Program-made: the position numbers and the translations under genes
The notes under the pieces: model-generated
The model's input: only the letters and a program-made list of their open reading frames with translations
Databases searched by the model: none
What the model was told of the DNA's origin: nothing
DNA from: an uncultured Geobacteraceae bacterium
Lineage (GTDB): Bacteria; Desulfobacterota; Desulfuromonadia; Geobacterales; Pseudopelobacteraceae
DNA: 64,000 nucleotides
Assembly: GCA_903939115.1 (NCBI GenBank)
Contig: CAJAFV010000079.1
Location: forward strand, 1 to 64,000
Direction: 5' to 3'
In this document: one piece after another, positions 52,281 to 60,787 of the stretch
Numbering within the stretch: position 1 is the stretch's first letter
Layout: every line of letters starts with the position of its first letter

Positions 52281-52296
52281 AGCAAATGCTGCGCCA
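52281..52296 (-). promoter_or_regulatory. Sigma-54 promoter of tetraheme cytochrome copy 2
   Basis: On the minus strand TGGCGCA-N4-TTGCT matches the -24/-12 consensus TGGCRCR-N4-TTGCW. The predicted start lies near 52270, leaving a leader of about 57 bases that contains GGTGCGCAC and the ribosome binding site. Confidence 0.8.
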
Positions 52297-52637
52297 ATTT
52301 ATTATGTTGGCTTTGGATTATCAAAAAAAAACTAAAAAATGTAACATGCTGATATTGAACAATATATTTATTGGCACGTGACTCGTTTCGGCCAAAATCA
52401 AGCGGGGTATCCCGCTTTGATTAATCCCGCTTTGCGTGTTACGGCATATAGCGGCACACAGATACGCTATTACACCAAGTCGAAGCCATTGTACAGAATA
52501 TTATAGTAAAATCAATGGTAAATTAGTTTGGTCAGTACGCGTAAAGCCGTGTAGAGGGAGATAACTGTTTGACGATGCGTCATTTTAGACACAGCAGAGG
52601 AGGAAAGTTGCGAAATAAGAAAAGGGAAGTCTGCCTC
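52297..52637. other. Spacer between the two tetraheme cytochrome genes
   Basis: Upstream of the sigma-54 promoter lies an AT-rich region. It includes a hairpin CAAGCGGG/CCCGCTTTG near 52402-52421 and a possible enhancer region for a bacterial enhancer-binding protein. No ORF is supported. Confidence 0.4.
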
Positions 52638-52672
52638 AAAAAAAACTCCCCCCGCCTTGGTGGCGGAGGGAG
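52638..52672 (-). terminator. Terminator of tetraheme cytochrome gene 1
   Basis: CTCCCCCCGCC (52646-52656) pairs with GGCGGAGGGAG (52662-52672) with one mismatch; T-run on the minus strand at 52645-52638. Confidence 0.9.
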
Positions 52673-52687
52673 CGTGTACTGAGAAAT

Positions 52688-53479
52688 TTACTTGATGTGG
52701 CAGGAGAGGCAGATTGCAGAGCCTTCTTCTTTTGCAAGCAGGAAGTAGTTGTAGCTGTGACCGGCATCAGGCTTGGCGTTGTTGGTGTTATGAACTTCGT
52801 GGCAGGAAGCACAGGTCATATAACCACCGTACAGCGTATCAGAGATTTTTTTGCCGTCGGTTGCAATGGTACGATTCTTCGTATCAAAGTTAGCTGCATA
52901 CAACTCAGAAGTTGCACCGGTGATGAATTTGTTACTTGCAGGTACGATCTCTACGTTTGAACCACGTTCATTAAGAGCATCCTGGTACAGAAAGCCGATT
53001 GGGTGAGTTACGGTCAGGTCTGTGATAAAACGTTTCGCATTGCCGCCGATGCCATCGGTGTAATGCGATGTCATTAAGGTTGTACCGCTTGCAGCGGAGT
53101 TACCGAGGCCGCCATTACCATGGGAGTCTACAGCTGTTACGCCGTCATGGCAGGCCATACAGAGACGGCTTGGTCCGATCAGTGGATCTGTATTAAAAGC
53201 GATCGGTTGGTTTGCCGGTGCTGCCCAGGTGTATGGGGCAAGAGTTACGGCGGATGGCGCGTGGTTCCATAATGGTGCCGGTACGGAGCCATTTGCCTGT
53301 GCGTTGTGTGGTGTATGGCAGAATACACAGCTACGTTGCAGAACATCACCGGTATATCCTGCTGCAGAGTTGATATCGTGCATTGAGCCGTTAATACCTG
53401 TTCCTGCCCCAGATCCAGCATACGCAAAACCGGCCATCAGACCAATAAACGCTATAACTGCAGCAGCTCTTTTTAACAT
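52688..53479 (-). CDS. Tetraheme c-type cytochrome, copy 1
   Basis: 263 residues, with signal peptide (AAAVIAFIGLMAGFAYA) and four CXXCH motifs at the same positions as copy 2 (CVFCHTPH, CMACHDG, CASCHEVH, CLSCH). Differences from copy 2 are few and concentrated around residues 185-215 (GATSELYAANFD versus GPTATLLAAGFD). ATG 53479 follows AAAGGAG. It lies downstream of the conduit operon but is separately transcribed, as the upstream operon ends in a terminator. Confidence 0.9.
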   Translation of the reverse strand: MLKRAAAVIAFIGLMAGFAYAGSGAGTGINGSMHDINSAAGYTGDVLQRSCVFCHTPHNAQANGSVPAPLWNHAPSAVTLAPYTWAAPANQPIAFNTDPLIGPSRLCMACHDGVTAVDSHGNGGLGNSAASGTTLMTSHYTDGIGGNAKRFITDLTVTHPIGFLYQDALNERGSNVEIVPASNKFITGATSELYAANFDTKNRTIATDGKKISDTLYGGYMTCASCHEVHNTNNAKPDAGHSYNYFLLAKEEGSAICLSCHIK

Positions 53480-53544
53480 GATTTTTCTCCTTTGTTTGTG
53501 CGCACCCATAAGCGGTGCCGATCAATTATTGAATAGTAATGATA

Positions 53545-53560
53545 TGCAAATGTCGCGCCA
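53545..53560 (-). promoter_or_regulatory. Sigma-54 promoter of tetraheme cytochrome copy 1
   Basis: On the minus strand TGGCGCG-N4-TTGCA is a full match to the -24/-12 consensus. It lies about 66 bases upstream of ATG 53479, the same arrangement as for copy 2. Confidence 0.88.
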
Positions 53561-53785
53561 ACTTTTAATGATGGCTTTTGATTCTCTGAAAAAAATCGAA
53601 ATATATTTATAATAATCTGAAACTACACAATATTTATTTTATTACAGTTAGAGCTGCGTTAGCATATTCCAATCAAAATATCCTGTCTCATCGACTCCTG
53701 TCACATGAATTACGGCATATAACGTCATAATAATACGTTTATCGCAAAAAACACCGTGAATTAACCGCTAGCCGATAAGCACGAT
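53561..53785. other. AT-rich region upstream of tetraheme copy 1
   Basis: Between the sigma-54 promoter and the conduit-operon terminator. It is strongly AT-rich and suited to hold enhancer-binding sites or IHF sites. No ORF seen. Confidence 0.4.
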
Positions 53786-53813
53786 AAAAAAACCCTCCCC
53801 AAAAAGGGGAGGG
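53786..53813 (-). terminator. Terminator of the cytochrome conduit operon
   Basis: CCCTCCCC (53793-53800), loop AAAAA, GGGGAGGG (53806-53813); T-run on the minus strand at 53792-53786. Confidence 0.92.
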
Positions 53814-53850
53814 GGAATCGGTTTTCCGTATTATGCCTACTAAGCAGATC

Positions 53851-55734
53851 TCAGCGTGAGTAAATGTGGATACTGCCTTTACTGGTATGGCAGGAGACGG
53901 TGCAACTTCCCCTGCCGCTACCCAGGGATTTGTATTGCGGTTTTGGGACCGAGCGACTGGCCGCATAATCTCTGTCAAAGTTGATCAAGTGGGCATTGTT
54001 AGCGGTTGTTGCCCCCCTTTGCAACGACACTCCGTGGGGGTCGTGGCAGGCGGAGCAGGGTATGCAGCGGTCTACCACATGGCGGGTATGTTCGTTGACG
54101 CTGCTATTAGCAAAGGCGCTGCCGGACACCATGACATAATTATCCGAGTGGCAGCGGAAGCAGAGGTCATAGTTGGTCCGGTAGTTGTTGCAGTTCCGCT
54201 GACTGTTGCCGCCGGCCGGCGGCATTTCATAACGAGCCATGAGGATATGTTCAAAACGTGAGGCGTGAGGTCCGTTCGGGCCGCTTCGGCCCGCTTTTTT
54301 ACTTTCATCGCTGTTGTGGCAGTCGCTGCAGTCGATCCTGACCATGCTGGTGCGAAATTCATCCAGCAGACTTTCACCCCTGCCGCTCCGGTCAACGGTG
54401 ACCGGATGTAATGAAGGATTTGACGGACGGAAGCGTTTTGACTGATCCGGTTCCTGGATCATCCGGTTGCCCTTGCGAATGCCGACAAAGTTGCCTGAGG
54501 CGCCTCCGGAATGACATTTGTAGCAGATCTCATATTCTCTTGTGGCCACCGAACTGGTAAGAGATTCGCCGGTTACCCCGGTAACCCCCTTGAGTGACCG
54601 CTTCACTCCGCCCGGTACTTCGGCGCCGCCGGCCAGATGGGCGTTGTGGCAGTCAACGCATTCCACATGTGGTTTTTTCATTGGCAGGCGTTCCTTCCGG
54701 TCGTGCGCGCCCTGGTTCAGGCCGATCGGATGGCGGTAGATTTTTCGGTCAAAGACCGATTTCAGGTCAGTGCCCCGCTCGCGCTCGGAGCGGCGGTCGC
54801 GTTCCGGTTCATTGGCCAGAAAGAGCGAACCCTGGATAACACCCCAGAGGTATTGTACCGGTCCGGCGGCAACCCGCACCGGGTCAAGCTCAACATGCCC
54901 CGGTGAACTCCCCGGCGTTGTCCCGCTGCTGTGACAACCACCGACAAAACAGGCCTGATCAATTGAGGTTCTGAGGAGATACTGCGCAATCGAGGCGGTG
55001 TGTGAGCTATGGCAATTCAGGCAGCCGTTGCCGCTGTTATGAACAGAGCTGCTCCAGTCAGGCGGGGCGTGACAGGTGATACAGAGCGGCGAGGGGAGGG
55101 CGGCATTATACCCCGGTTTGGTCGAATCGCCGTTATTCATGACCAGAAAATTGCCGAACTCGTTGTCATGCGGATTATGACAAGAGGTACACTGGACTGA
55201 GCCGCTCTTGTCCAGTTTAACCGGTCCGGTAAGCTGGGCGGGGGGGACGAGATGAGCGCTCAGGGCAAGTTCGGCGGTATAGGGAAAAGAGATCGGGTGG
55301 TCATCCGACAGATTGGTCGTAAGATTGGCTTTTCCGGTCAGATACTGTGGTGCTCCCTGGGTCCCCAACACTGTTCCGCCGTAGCGGTTCAGGGCCAGCG
55401 TGCCGTCATGGCAGCTGAGGCAGATCCGTGAAGCGCCGGTCGGCTTGCTGGAGGCCAGGGGCACTTTGGCGTTAAAGTTCGGTGATTGATACATCTGGTA
55501 CAGGTTTTCAGCCGGCAGCGCCCGGTTCCAGAGAGGTGCCAGCGAAGTCGGCTGGGCATTGTGCGGGGTGTGGCAAAAAACACAGACCCGGATCTCGTCA
55601 AAGGCGTAGAGCGGGTTCGGACCGCCGACCGAGAGGTTGTGGGGTGACGCATTAACTCCGCGCCCGGCGGCAGTGGCTATGGTGGGGATGATCAAGGCGC
55701 AGATGCTTATCAGCGGCAATATATTTCGAAACAT
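53851..55734 (-). CDS. Dodecaheme c-type cytochrome
   Basis: 627 residues, with a signal peptide (LPLISICALIIPTIATAAG). Ten CXXCH motifs are visible, plus CFVGGCH (CX4CH) and a near-C-terminal CTVSCH (CX3CH), so up to 12 hemes. The first segment (CVFCHTPHNAQP, CLSCHDGT) resembles the tetraheme cytochromes downstream. An insertion rich in Arg/Glu (NEPERDRRSERERG) lies near 300-320. In an operon with a beta-barrel and NHL lipoproteins, it is a candidate outer-surface or barrel-associated cytochrome of an electron conduit. It is the last gene before the terminator. Confidence 0.92.
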   Translation of the reverse strand: MFRNILPLISICALIIPTIATAAGRGVNASPHNLSVGGPNPLYAFDEIRVCVFCHTPHNAQPTSLAPLWNRALPAENLYQMYQSPNFNAKVPLASSKPTGASRICLSCHDGTLALNRYGGTVLGTQGAPQYLTGKANLTTNLSDDHPISFPYTAELALSAHLVPPAQLTGPVKLDKSGSVQCTSCHNPHDNEFGNFLVMNNGDSTKPGYNAALPSPLCITCHAPPDWSSSVHNSGNGCLNCHSSHTASIAQYLLRTSIDQACFVGGCHSSGTTPGSSPGHVELDPVRVAAGPVQYLWGVIQGSLFLANEPERDRRSERERGTDLKSVFDRKIYRHPIGLNQGAHDRKERLPMKKPHVECVDCHNAHLAGGAEVPGGVKRSLKGVTGVTGESLTSSVATREYEICYKCHSGGASGNFVGIRKGNRMIQEPDQSKRFRPSNPSLHPVTVDRSGRGESLLDEFRTSMVRIDCSDCHNSDESKKAGRSGPNGPHASRFEHILMARYEMPPAGGNSQRNCNNYRTNYDLCFRCHSDNYVMVSGSAFANSSVNEHTRHVVDRCIPCSACHDPHGVSLQRGATTANNAHLINFDRDYAASRSVPKPQYKSLGSGRGSCTVSCHTSKGSIHIYSR

Positions 55735-55766
55735 GGTTCCTCCTGTACTGCTGCCCGGATAACCGT

Positions 55767-56894
55767 TCAGTGCGATGGTTTCAGTGGTTTGTCAAATAGA
55801 TCTGCGTCATTTCCCTCATCCTCGTCGCTTCCGTGAGGCAGGTATCTGAATATCTGGATACGCCGGTTGTAGGTGTCAGCCACATAAATCTGGTCATATC
55901 GGTCGATAAAAAGCCCCGATGGCAGCCAGAACTGTCCCGGATCACTGCCATTCCTGCCGAACAGCAGCTGCAGTGCACCGTTCTGGTTAAAAACCTGGAC
56001 AGCATCAATCAGTGCATCAGCGATATAAATGTTGCCGACGCTGTCAACGGCGATTCCTTTCGGCCTGCTGAAGGAGCCTCCGGCATCGCCCGGCGCCCCG
56101 AACTGGCGCACTACCTGACCTTCGGGCGTCAAAACCGTTATCCGGAAATTGAGAGAATCGGTGACATAGATCTGTCCACGGGCATCAATGACAAGATCGG
56201 TCGGACGGTTGAAGCCGGCTTCCCCCTCACCATGTTTGCCGATTCGCCATTTTATGAGTCCGTTCTGATCTATAACGACAATCTGGCTTGCCAGAGTATC
56301 AGCCACATACAACAATTTGTTAACCGGATTGAAGGCGATGCCGGTCGGGCGCTCCATCGGTTGGGACAGCAACGGTTTCAAAGAGCCGTCACCCGGAGTG
56401 AAGCGATACACCATGGCGGTCATTGAGTCGGTAATGTAGAGGCGACCAAGATTGTCTTCGGCCAGACCGATGGGGCTGCGAAGAGGCACTCCCTCCCGGC
56501 CGCTGATTACCGTATAGGCGCGATTCGTAATGTCCAGGCCATGCACCACCCCCCTGCCGGGATCGGCCAGATAGAGCCCGCCAGCTGCCGTACGCAGAAC
56601 GCTGTGCGGACGCACAATGCTGCTGTTATCTCCGCCGCTGACCACATCCAGCATCCGCTGCCAGAGTCCTGTGCCGATACCGATATCAGCAGGGGAGGTG
56701 ATGTTTCTGACCCAGACGACTTTGCCTTCTGCGGAGCCGACCGGCCATGAGATGGAGGTGCGGGGGGGGGTAGCAGCGGGTTGAGCTGTGGCACAGGCGG
56801 CAAGAACGCTGAACAGCGGGATCAGGGCTAAAAACCGTGTAACAACACGCAGTGCGGTGTGTCTAATGTTTTGGTATATCGGGTATGCAGGCAT
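55767..56894 (-). CDS. NHL-repeat six-bladed beta-propeller lipoprotein
   Basis: 375 residues. The lipoprotein signal peptide ends in LAAC. NHL-type blades recur: PIGLAEDNLGRLYITDSM, PTDLVIDARGQIYVTDSL, PKGIAVDSVGNIYIADAL, LPSGLFIDRYDQIYVADTY. ATG 56894 is 8 bases after AAGGAG; an ATG two codons earlier is too close. NHL propellers are common beside multiheme cytochromes in Geobacter and may scaffold or dock them. No heme motif. Confidence 0.9.
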   Translation of the reverse strand: MPAYPIYQNIRHTALRVVTRFLALIPLFSVLAACATAQPAATPPRTSISWPVGSAEGKVVWVRNITSPADIGIGTGLWQRMLDVVSGGDNSSIVRPHSVLRTAAGGLYLADPGRGVVHGLDITNRAYTVISGREGVPLRSPIGLAEDNLGRLYITDSMTAMVYRFTPGDGSLKPLLSQPMERPTGIAFNPVNKLLYVADTLASQIVVIDQNGLIKWRIGKHGEGEAGFNRPTDLVIDARGQIYVTDSLNFRITVLTPEGQVVRQFGAPGDAGGSFSRPKGIAVDSVGNIYIADALIDAVQVFNQNGALQLLFGRNGSDPGQFWLPSGLFIDRYDQIYVADTYNRRIQIFRYLPHGSDEDEGNDADLFDKPLKPSH

Positions 56895-56919
56895 TACCAT
56901 AGCTCCTTGTAAGGGCGAT

Positions 56920-56956
56920 ACGATGAGGGATGAGGGAAAAACGATGAGGGATGAGG
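56920..56956. repeat. Short direct repeats between barrel and propeller genes
   Basis: The 16-base sequence ACGATGAGGGATGAGG occurs at 56920-56935 and again at 56941-56956. A further run of ATCACTA units follows at about 56975-56990. All lie in the 119-base gap between two operon genes. Confidence 0.8.
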
Positions 56957-57013
56957 TATGTAAACAATCTCTTATCACTAATCACTAATCACTCATCATC
57001 CTTCCACTCAACA

Positions 57014-59050
57014 CTAATCAAAATACCTGGTGATATCAATGTGAAACGTATCATTGCGCGTTGTGCCATTTGCATCGAATATCCAGGCGGTTTGCCCGTT
57101 CACGTTGATAGTGATCATATTTATTATGATCAGGCAGTTCGCCATGAGCGACAAAGAATCCTTGGCGGGTTGCAGGCCAGAACGCATATCATTGGCAGTG
57201 CCCCGAAGCGTGAGTTTCGCGTACGTTAGAATATTCCGTACATACGAAACGGTTAAATCTGTTGTGTTCTCTTTGTACGCCACGGAGGTCGAAGTGGCCT
57301 CATATTTGTTGAAGTTATTCCGGAGTACCAGAGAAAGTAATGATTCGGATGTTTCCCGGCGTGCCGAACCATTCACTTCATAGGTTTGATACGCCAGACT
57401 ACCTGATACCGCATTTTGGTAGGAGAGACGATAATCATAATTATCATATATGCCGCCGGCATACAACAGCATCGAACGTGAAGACTGCAGGCTGTTGGTG
57501 GCGGGTCCGTTGATCAGAATCGGCTTGTCTTCGGACCAGGCAGCCCCGAAACTTACCTGCTTGTTAAAAAGTGTCACATCTGAAGTCAGTGATAATCTGT
57601 TGGTGGAATATTTAAGTTTAGGATCTTTATAGACCGTATACGAGAGGTATAAATCCGTTCCGTTACCGTCCATATCGATTCTGACCCCTCCTCCTGACAG
57701 AATGGTAATGCGGCCGAGACTGTAGTTAACAGTATAGTCAACCCCTTCAACATAGGTAAATACGGGATTTCTGCTCTTGACACTGGCGACATTGAGCAGG
57801 GTGCCGTCGCCGAGTGACAGCTTGATGACATCACCCTGGTGTGCGGCGGCGTGGAGTTCGTTATTTACCTCCGTGTTGCCGGAAAGAACATTGCGATCTA
57901 CGAGAGTGTACCCTTCGCTGATGCCTAGTCCCAACTGGCTCCCGGCCGGAAGATTTTTCAGGTATTTAAGGCTCCCACTGGCTTCATAACTATTGTCAGT
58001 GCCGTCACTCAATGTATTGAGGCTGACACGGCCAAGCAGGTCGGTGCGAAGACTGTCAAAGAGTTTATGTTTGACACGTACTTCACCCTGATTCAGAGTG
58101 TTTTCCTGGATAAGCAGCGTATTTTCCTGGGAAAGCAGCGTGTTGCGGGAGGTGTTGCGGACATTGGTCAGCGTGTAGGTTGCATCTATCGTCAGGACAC
58201 GTCCGAGAGCGGCTCCTAAAGATTCCCCGAAAGCGAAGGATTGCTGGGGAAGGTTGTCGGTAGTGGCATTATCCATTGAAAATGATGACAGGAGCGTATA
58301 GTTGTGCTCGGCCCCTAAATTAAGCGAATTGGTAAGCGCCAGGGAGTTGGCGGTTGAGCTCAGATTTGATCCGCTGGTCGAACTGCCGGTCTGGTCGAAA
58401 AAGGACGTATTCAGCGTAGATTTACAATAAGCGCCACAGTCGTGTGCGGCAGCATAGGAGTATGAATTGGAGAGGGAACTGCTTGTCGTACCCCCGGTCG
58501 TACTGTCGGAGCTGTTGCGGGAAAAATGAAAATTCGACTGCAGTCGACTGTTCAGATAGGAGATCTCAAAATCATTGCCGTTAATATCATTTGAGGTTGG
58601 TGTCGTAAACGTATTCTGCACGGTGTCGATCGAGCGGAAGCTGAGCATACTAAACGGAATCCGGCTCTTGTCGAGGCCAATGCCTGTGAAACTGTATTGA
58701 TACGTTGCATTGTTGCTGGAGGATGAGGAAGAGGAACTTGTTCCTCCGCTGTTGCTCCGGTTCTGGTCAAAATAAATAGACCCCTGCAGCGAGGCATCAA
58801 ATACATGCGGATCAAACAGGGCTACCTGCAGAGCTGCGTTGTAGCTCTCCTTGAGGGCGTGGCTGGAGCTTGTGTTGAGACGGGATGCCCTGTCCTGGAA
58901 ATCATATCCGATGGTGAGCCAGTGGCGGAAATCCTCATAGAGAAACAGCCCCTGCTGTGCTCTATACTCAGTAGTGCTTTCAGCCTGCGCTATTCCAGGG
59001 GCGCAGGTCAAAAACAGCACGGATATGATTAGAAGTAGCAGCGTCGGCAT
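57014..59050 (-). CDS. Outer-membrane beta-barrel protein (porin of an electron conduit)
   Basis: 678 residues, with a signal peptide ending AQA. The mature protein is a long series of alternating amphipathic strands (FRHWLTIGYDFQDRAS, YNAALQVALFDPHVFDASLQ, ATYQYSFTGIGLDKSR) and ends with ...TFHIDITRYFD, compatible with a C-terminal barrel strand. A Ser-rich loop (GGTSSSSSSSSNN) lies near 105. It has no heme motifs. By position among multiheme cytochrome genes it is the likely barrel component, as in porin-cytochrome conduits, though it is not similar enough to name as a known family from sequence alone. Confidence 0.82.
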   Translation of the reverse strand: MPTLLLLIISVLFLTCAPGIAQAESTTEYRAQQGLFLYEDFRHWLTIGYDFQDRASRLNTSSSHALKESYNAALQVALFDPHVFDASLQGSIYFDQNRSNSGGTSSSSSSSSNNATYQYSFTGIGLDKSRIPFSMLSFRSIDTVQNTFTTPTSNDINGNDFEISYLNSRLQSNFHFSRNSSDSTTGGTTSSSLSNSYSYAAAHDCGAYCKSTLNTSFFDQTGSSTSGSNLSSTANSLALTNSLNLGAEHNYTLLSSFSMDNATTDNLPQQSFAFGESLGAALGRVLTIDATYTLTNVRNTSRNTLLSQENTLLIQENTLNQGEVRVKHKLFDSLRTDLLGRVSLNTLSDGTDNSYEASGSLKYLKNLPAGSQLGLGISEGYTLVDRNVLSGNTEVNNELHAAAHQGDVIKLSLGDGTLLNVASVKSRNPVFTYVEGVDYTVNYSLGRITILSGGGVRIDMDGNGTDLYLSYTVYKDPKLKYSTNRLSLTSDVTLFNKQVSFGAAWSEDKPILINGPATNSLQSSRSMLLYAGGIYDNYDYRLSYQNAVSGSLAYQTYEVNGSARRETSESLLSLVLRNNFNKYEATSTSVAYKENTTDLTVSYVRNILTYAKLTLRGTANDMRSGLQPAKDSLSLMANCLIIINMITINVNGQTAWIFDANGTTRNDTFHIDITRYFD

Positions 59051-59057
59051 GCCGATC

Positions 59058-59621
59058 CTATCTCAAGAAGAAGCGATTGCTCCCACCGTGAGGATCATGG
59101 CAGTTGGTGCATACCATCCCCTTGGCCTGACTTGTGGAGTGGAGCGATACAGTGGTTCGCGGTTCGGCATGACAGGCAACGCAGAGCTCCTCCGGCGGTT
59201 TGGTCAGCAGGTTGGGGTTGTCAGCGCTATGGGGCGAATGGCATTTGCGGCAGGCGCCGACAGCAGCCGGCCCATGCAGGAAATCGCCTGTGGGGAAACC
59301 TTTATGACAATGGGCGCAGAGGGCTTCAGCCGGTACGACGAAGCCGGAGTCGGTGTTCTTGTCATGGCAGTCGTTACACCGCTTTTCGGCGTATGGCGGG
59401 TGCGTGGATTCCTGCTTGATACCTTTTTTTTTCAGAGCTGCGGCCAATTCATCCTGGGTTGCCTGGATGTGATAATCACGACAGTACTGGTCCGCTGGCG
59501 GCATGCTGGGAACACCGTCGAAAATGGTGCTGGTGACCTTATGCACCGTCAGTGGGTCGCACGCGCAGATTAAAAGGGCACCGGCACTGAGCAGGAATAT
59601 GAAGAGTGAATTAATTTTCAT
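59058..59621 (-). CDS. Pentaheme cytochrome lipoprotein
   Basis: 187 residues. The N-terminus (SLFIFLLSAGALLICAC) is probably a lipoprotein signal. Five CXXCH motifs: CNDCH, CAHCH, CRKCHSPH, CVACH, CTNCHDPHG, of the paired-CXXCH type. It starts 16 bases after the NHL gene and ends 7 bases before the barrel gene, so tight coupling with the barrel suggests it is part of the conduit. Confidence 0.9.
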   Translation of the reverse strand: MKINSLFIFLLSAGALLICACDPLTVHKVTSTIFDGVPSMPPADQYCRDYHIQATQDELAAALKKKGIKQESTHPPYAEKRCNDCHDKNTDSGFVVPAEALCAHCHKGFPTGDFLHGPAAVGACRKCHSPHSADNPNLLTKPPEELCVACHAEPRTTVSLHSTSQAKGMVCTNCHDPHGGSNRFFLR

Positions 59622-59637
59622 GGTTTCAGTAGGGTAC

Positions 59638-60768
59638 CTACTTTTTCTCCATCTGGCCCAGTCCGTATACCGTTATCCGTGGGATACAGAACTCCTGACC
59701 GAACTGGCTGATGACATAGATCAGTGCGTTTATCTTAAAACCGGGTGCAGCGTATTTCTGAAAATAGGCGATGTTTTCTGTCGAAATTGTTATGCCGGCC
59801 GGCCCATTAAGCGCCCCATGCTCCAGGCCGGGCCAGCCGAAGTAGGTAAGGATTCGGAATTTATCGTTAAATAGCTGGACCACGTTGGTTCCGCCGTCAA
59901 CCACGTAGATCTGCTTGTCATTGTCCAGGGTGATTCCCTTCGGCTTGGAAAACTGGCCGAATTGATCGCCGACGCCGCCAAATGAATCGAGGAAGTTGCC
60001 GTCCTGATCAAGCTTGATCACTTTGTTGCTGGCGATATTAGTGATGTAGAGGTTGCCGTCAGGATCAATGGTGAAGTTGCCGGGAAGAGCGAGCCGCTGA
60101 TCCGGTTTGCCGGTGTTGCCGAATTCAGCCTGCTGTTCGCCGGTTACCCGGTCCAGTATCCGCACGAGGTTACTGCCTAAATCAAGGGCGAAGAGTTTGC
60201 CTTTGTATATCTTGACATCGGTTATTTTGGATTTTGGGCCGAGCCCTTTGCCGTAGGATGTCTTGAAATTGCCCTGCGCATCATAGACAACGATTTCGCG
60301 CCTCGCCGTATCTGCAACATAGAGGTTGTCATCGTCATCCAGGGTCAGGTTGATCGGATAGCCAAGCGCCCCCCGGGGTATTTTGGTCCCCTCCGGTACT
60401 TCGAAGGTCCCTTTGTTCAGATCGATAATAGTTACACGCCGGTCCATCCCCTCGGCAACGTAGATTTTACCCTTGTGCACTTCGATTCCGTAGGCTTTAC
60501 CGAGCTTTTTCACAACGTCGGCCTGCTCCTTGCCGGTGACCAGCAGCGCAATCCCCCCCGACTTCTTCTTCTCGTCACGAATGTCATCGGTTGAATTGAT
60601 GCCGGTCAGATACTGGATGTGCGGCTCATCCGGTGGCGGCGGAAAAAAAATCGGGGTTTTTGCTATATACCTGCAGGTCTTATCTGCAGCGCACCCTGCC
60701 AGCAGCAGGCATGTCAACAGAGCGTAACATACGTTTTTGAATGTTCTGGCGTGACGACTCATGGGCAT
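59638..60768 (-). CDS. NHL-repeat beta-propeller lipoprotein
   Basis: About 376 residues. Signal peptide ends in LLLAGC. Blades: AYGIEVHKGKIYVAEGMDRR, YPINLTLDDDDNLYVADTA, LPGNFTIDPDGNLYITNIA, PKGITLDNDKQIYVVDGG. ATG 60768 has AAAGGAG six bases upstream; the frame extends 23 codons further without a signal peptide. It resembles the second NHL lipoprotein at 55767 in architecture but not closely in sequence. Confidence 0.9.
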   Translation of the reverse strand: MPMSRHARTFKNVCYALLTCLLLAGCAADKTCRYIAKTPIFFPPPPDEPHIQYLTGINSTDDIRDEKKKSGGIALLVTGKEQADVVKKLGKAYGIEVHKGKIYVAEGMDRRVTIIDLNKGTFEVPEGTKIPRGALGYPINLTLDDDDNLYVADTARREIVVYDAQGNFKTSYGKGLGPKSKITDVKIYKGKLFALDLGSNLVRILDRVTGEQQAEFGNTGKPDQRLALPGNFTIDPDGNLYITNIASNKVIKLDQDGNFLDSFGGVGDQFGQFSKPKGITLDNDKQIYVVDGGTNVVQLFNDKFRILTYFGWPGLEHGALNGPAGITISTENIAYFQKYAAPGFKINALIYVISQFGQEFCIPRITVYGLGQMEKK

Positions 60769-60787
60769 TTTCACTCCTTTGGTAATG

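Noticed and set aside
52400-52600. GEMM-type riboswitch upstream of a tetraheme cytochrome gene
   Set aside because: A sequence like ACGCAAAGC occurs near 52434 on the minus strand, but the paired AGGGCAAACC part and the helix arrangement are missing, and the sigma-54 promoter lies downstream of it, so it would not be in the mRNA.
51372-52672. Repeated CTCCCCCCGCC blocks as a CRISPR or mobile repeat
   Set aside because: They are the two terminator hairpins of duplicated cytochrome genes; only two copies about 1.27 kb apart, no spacers.
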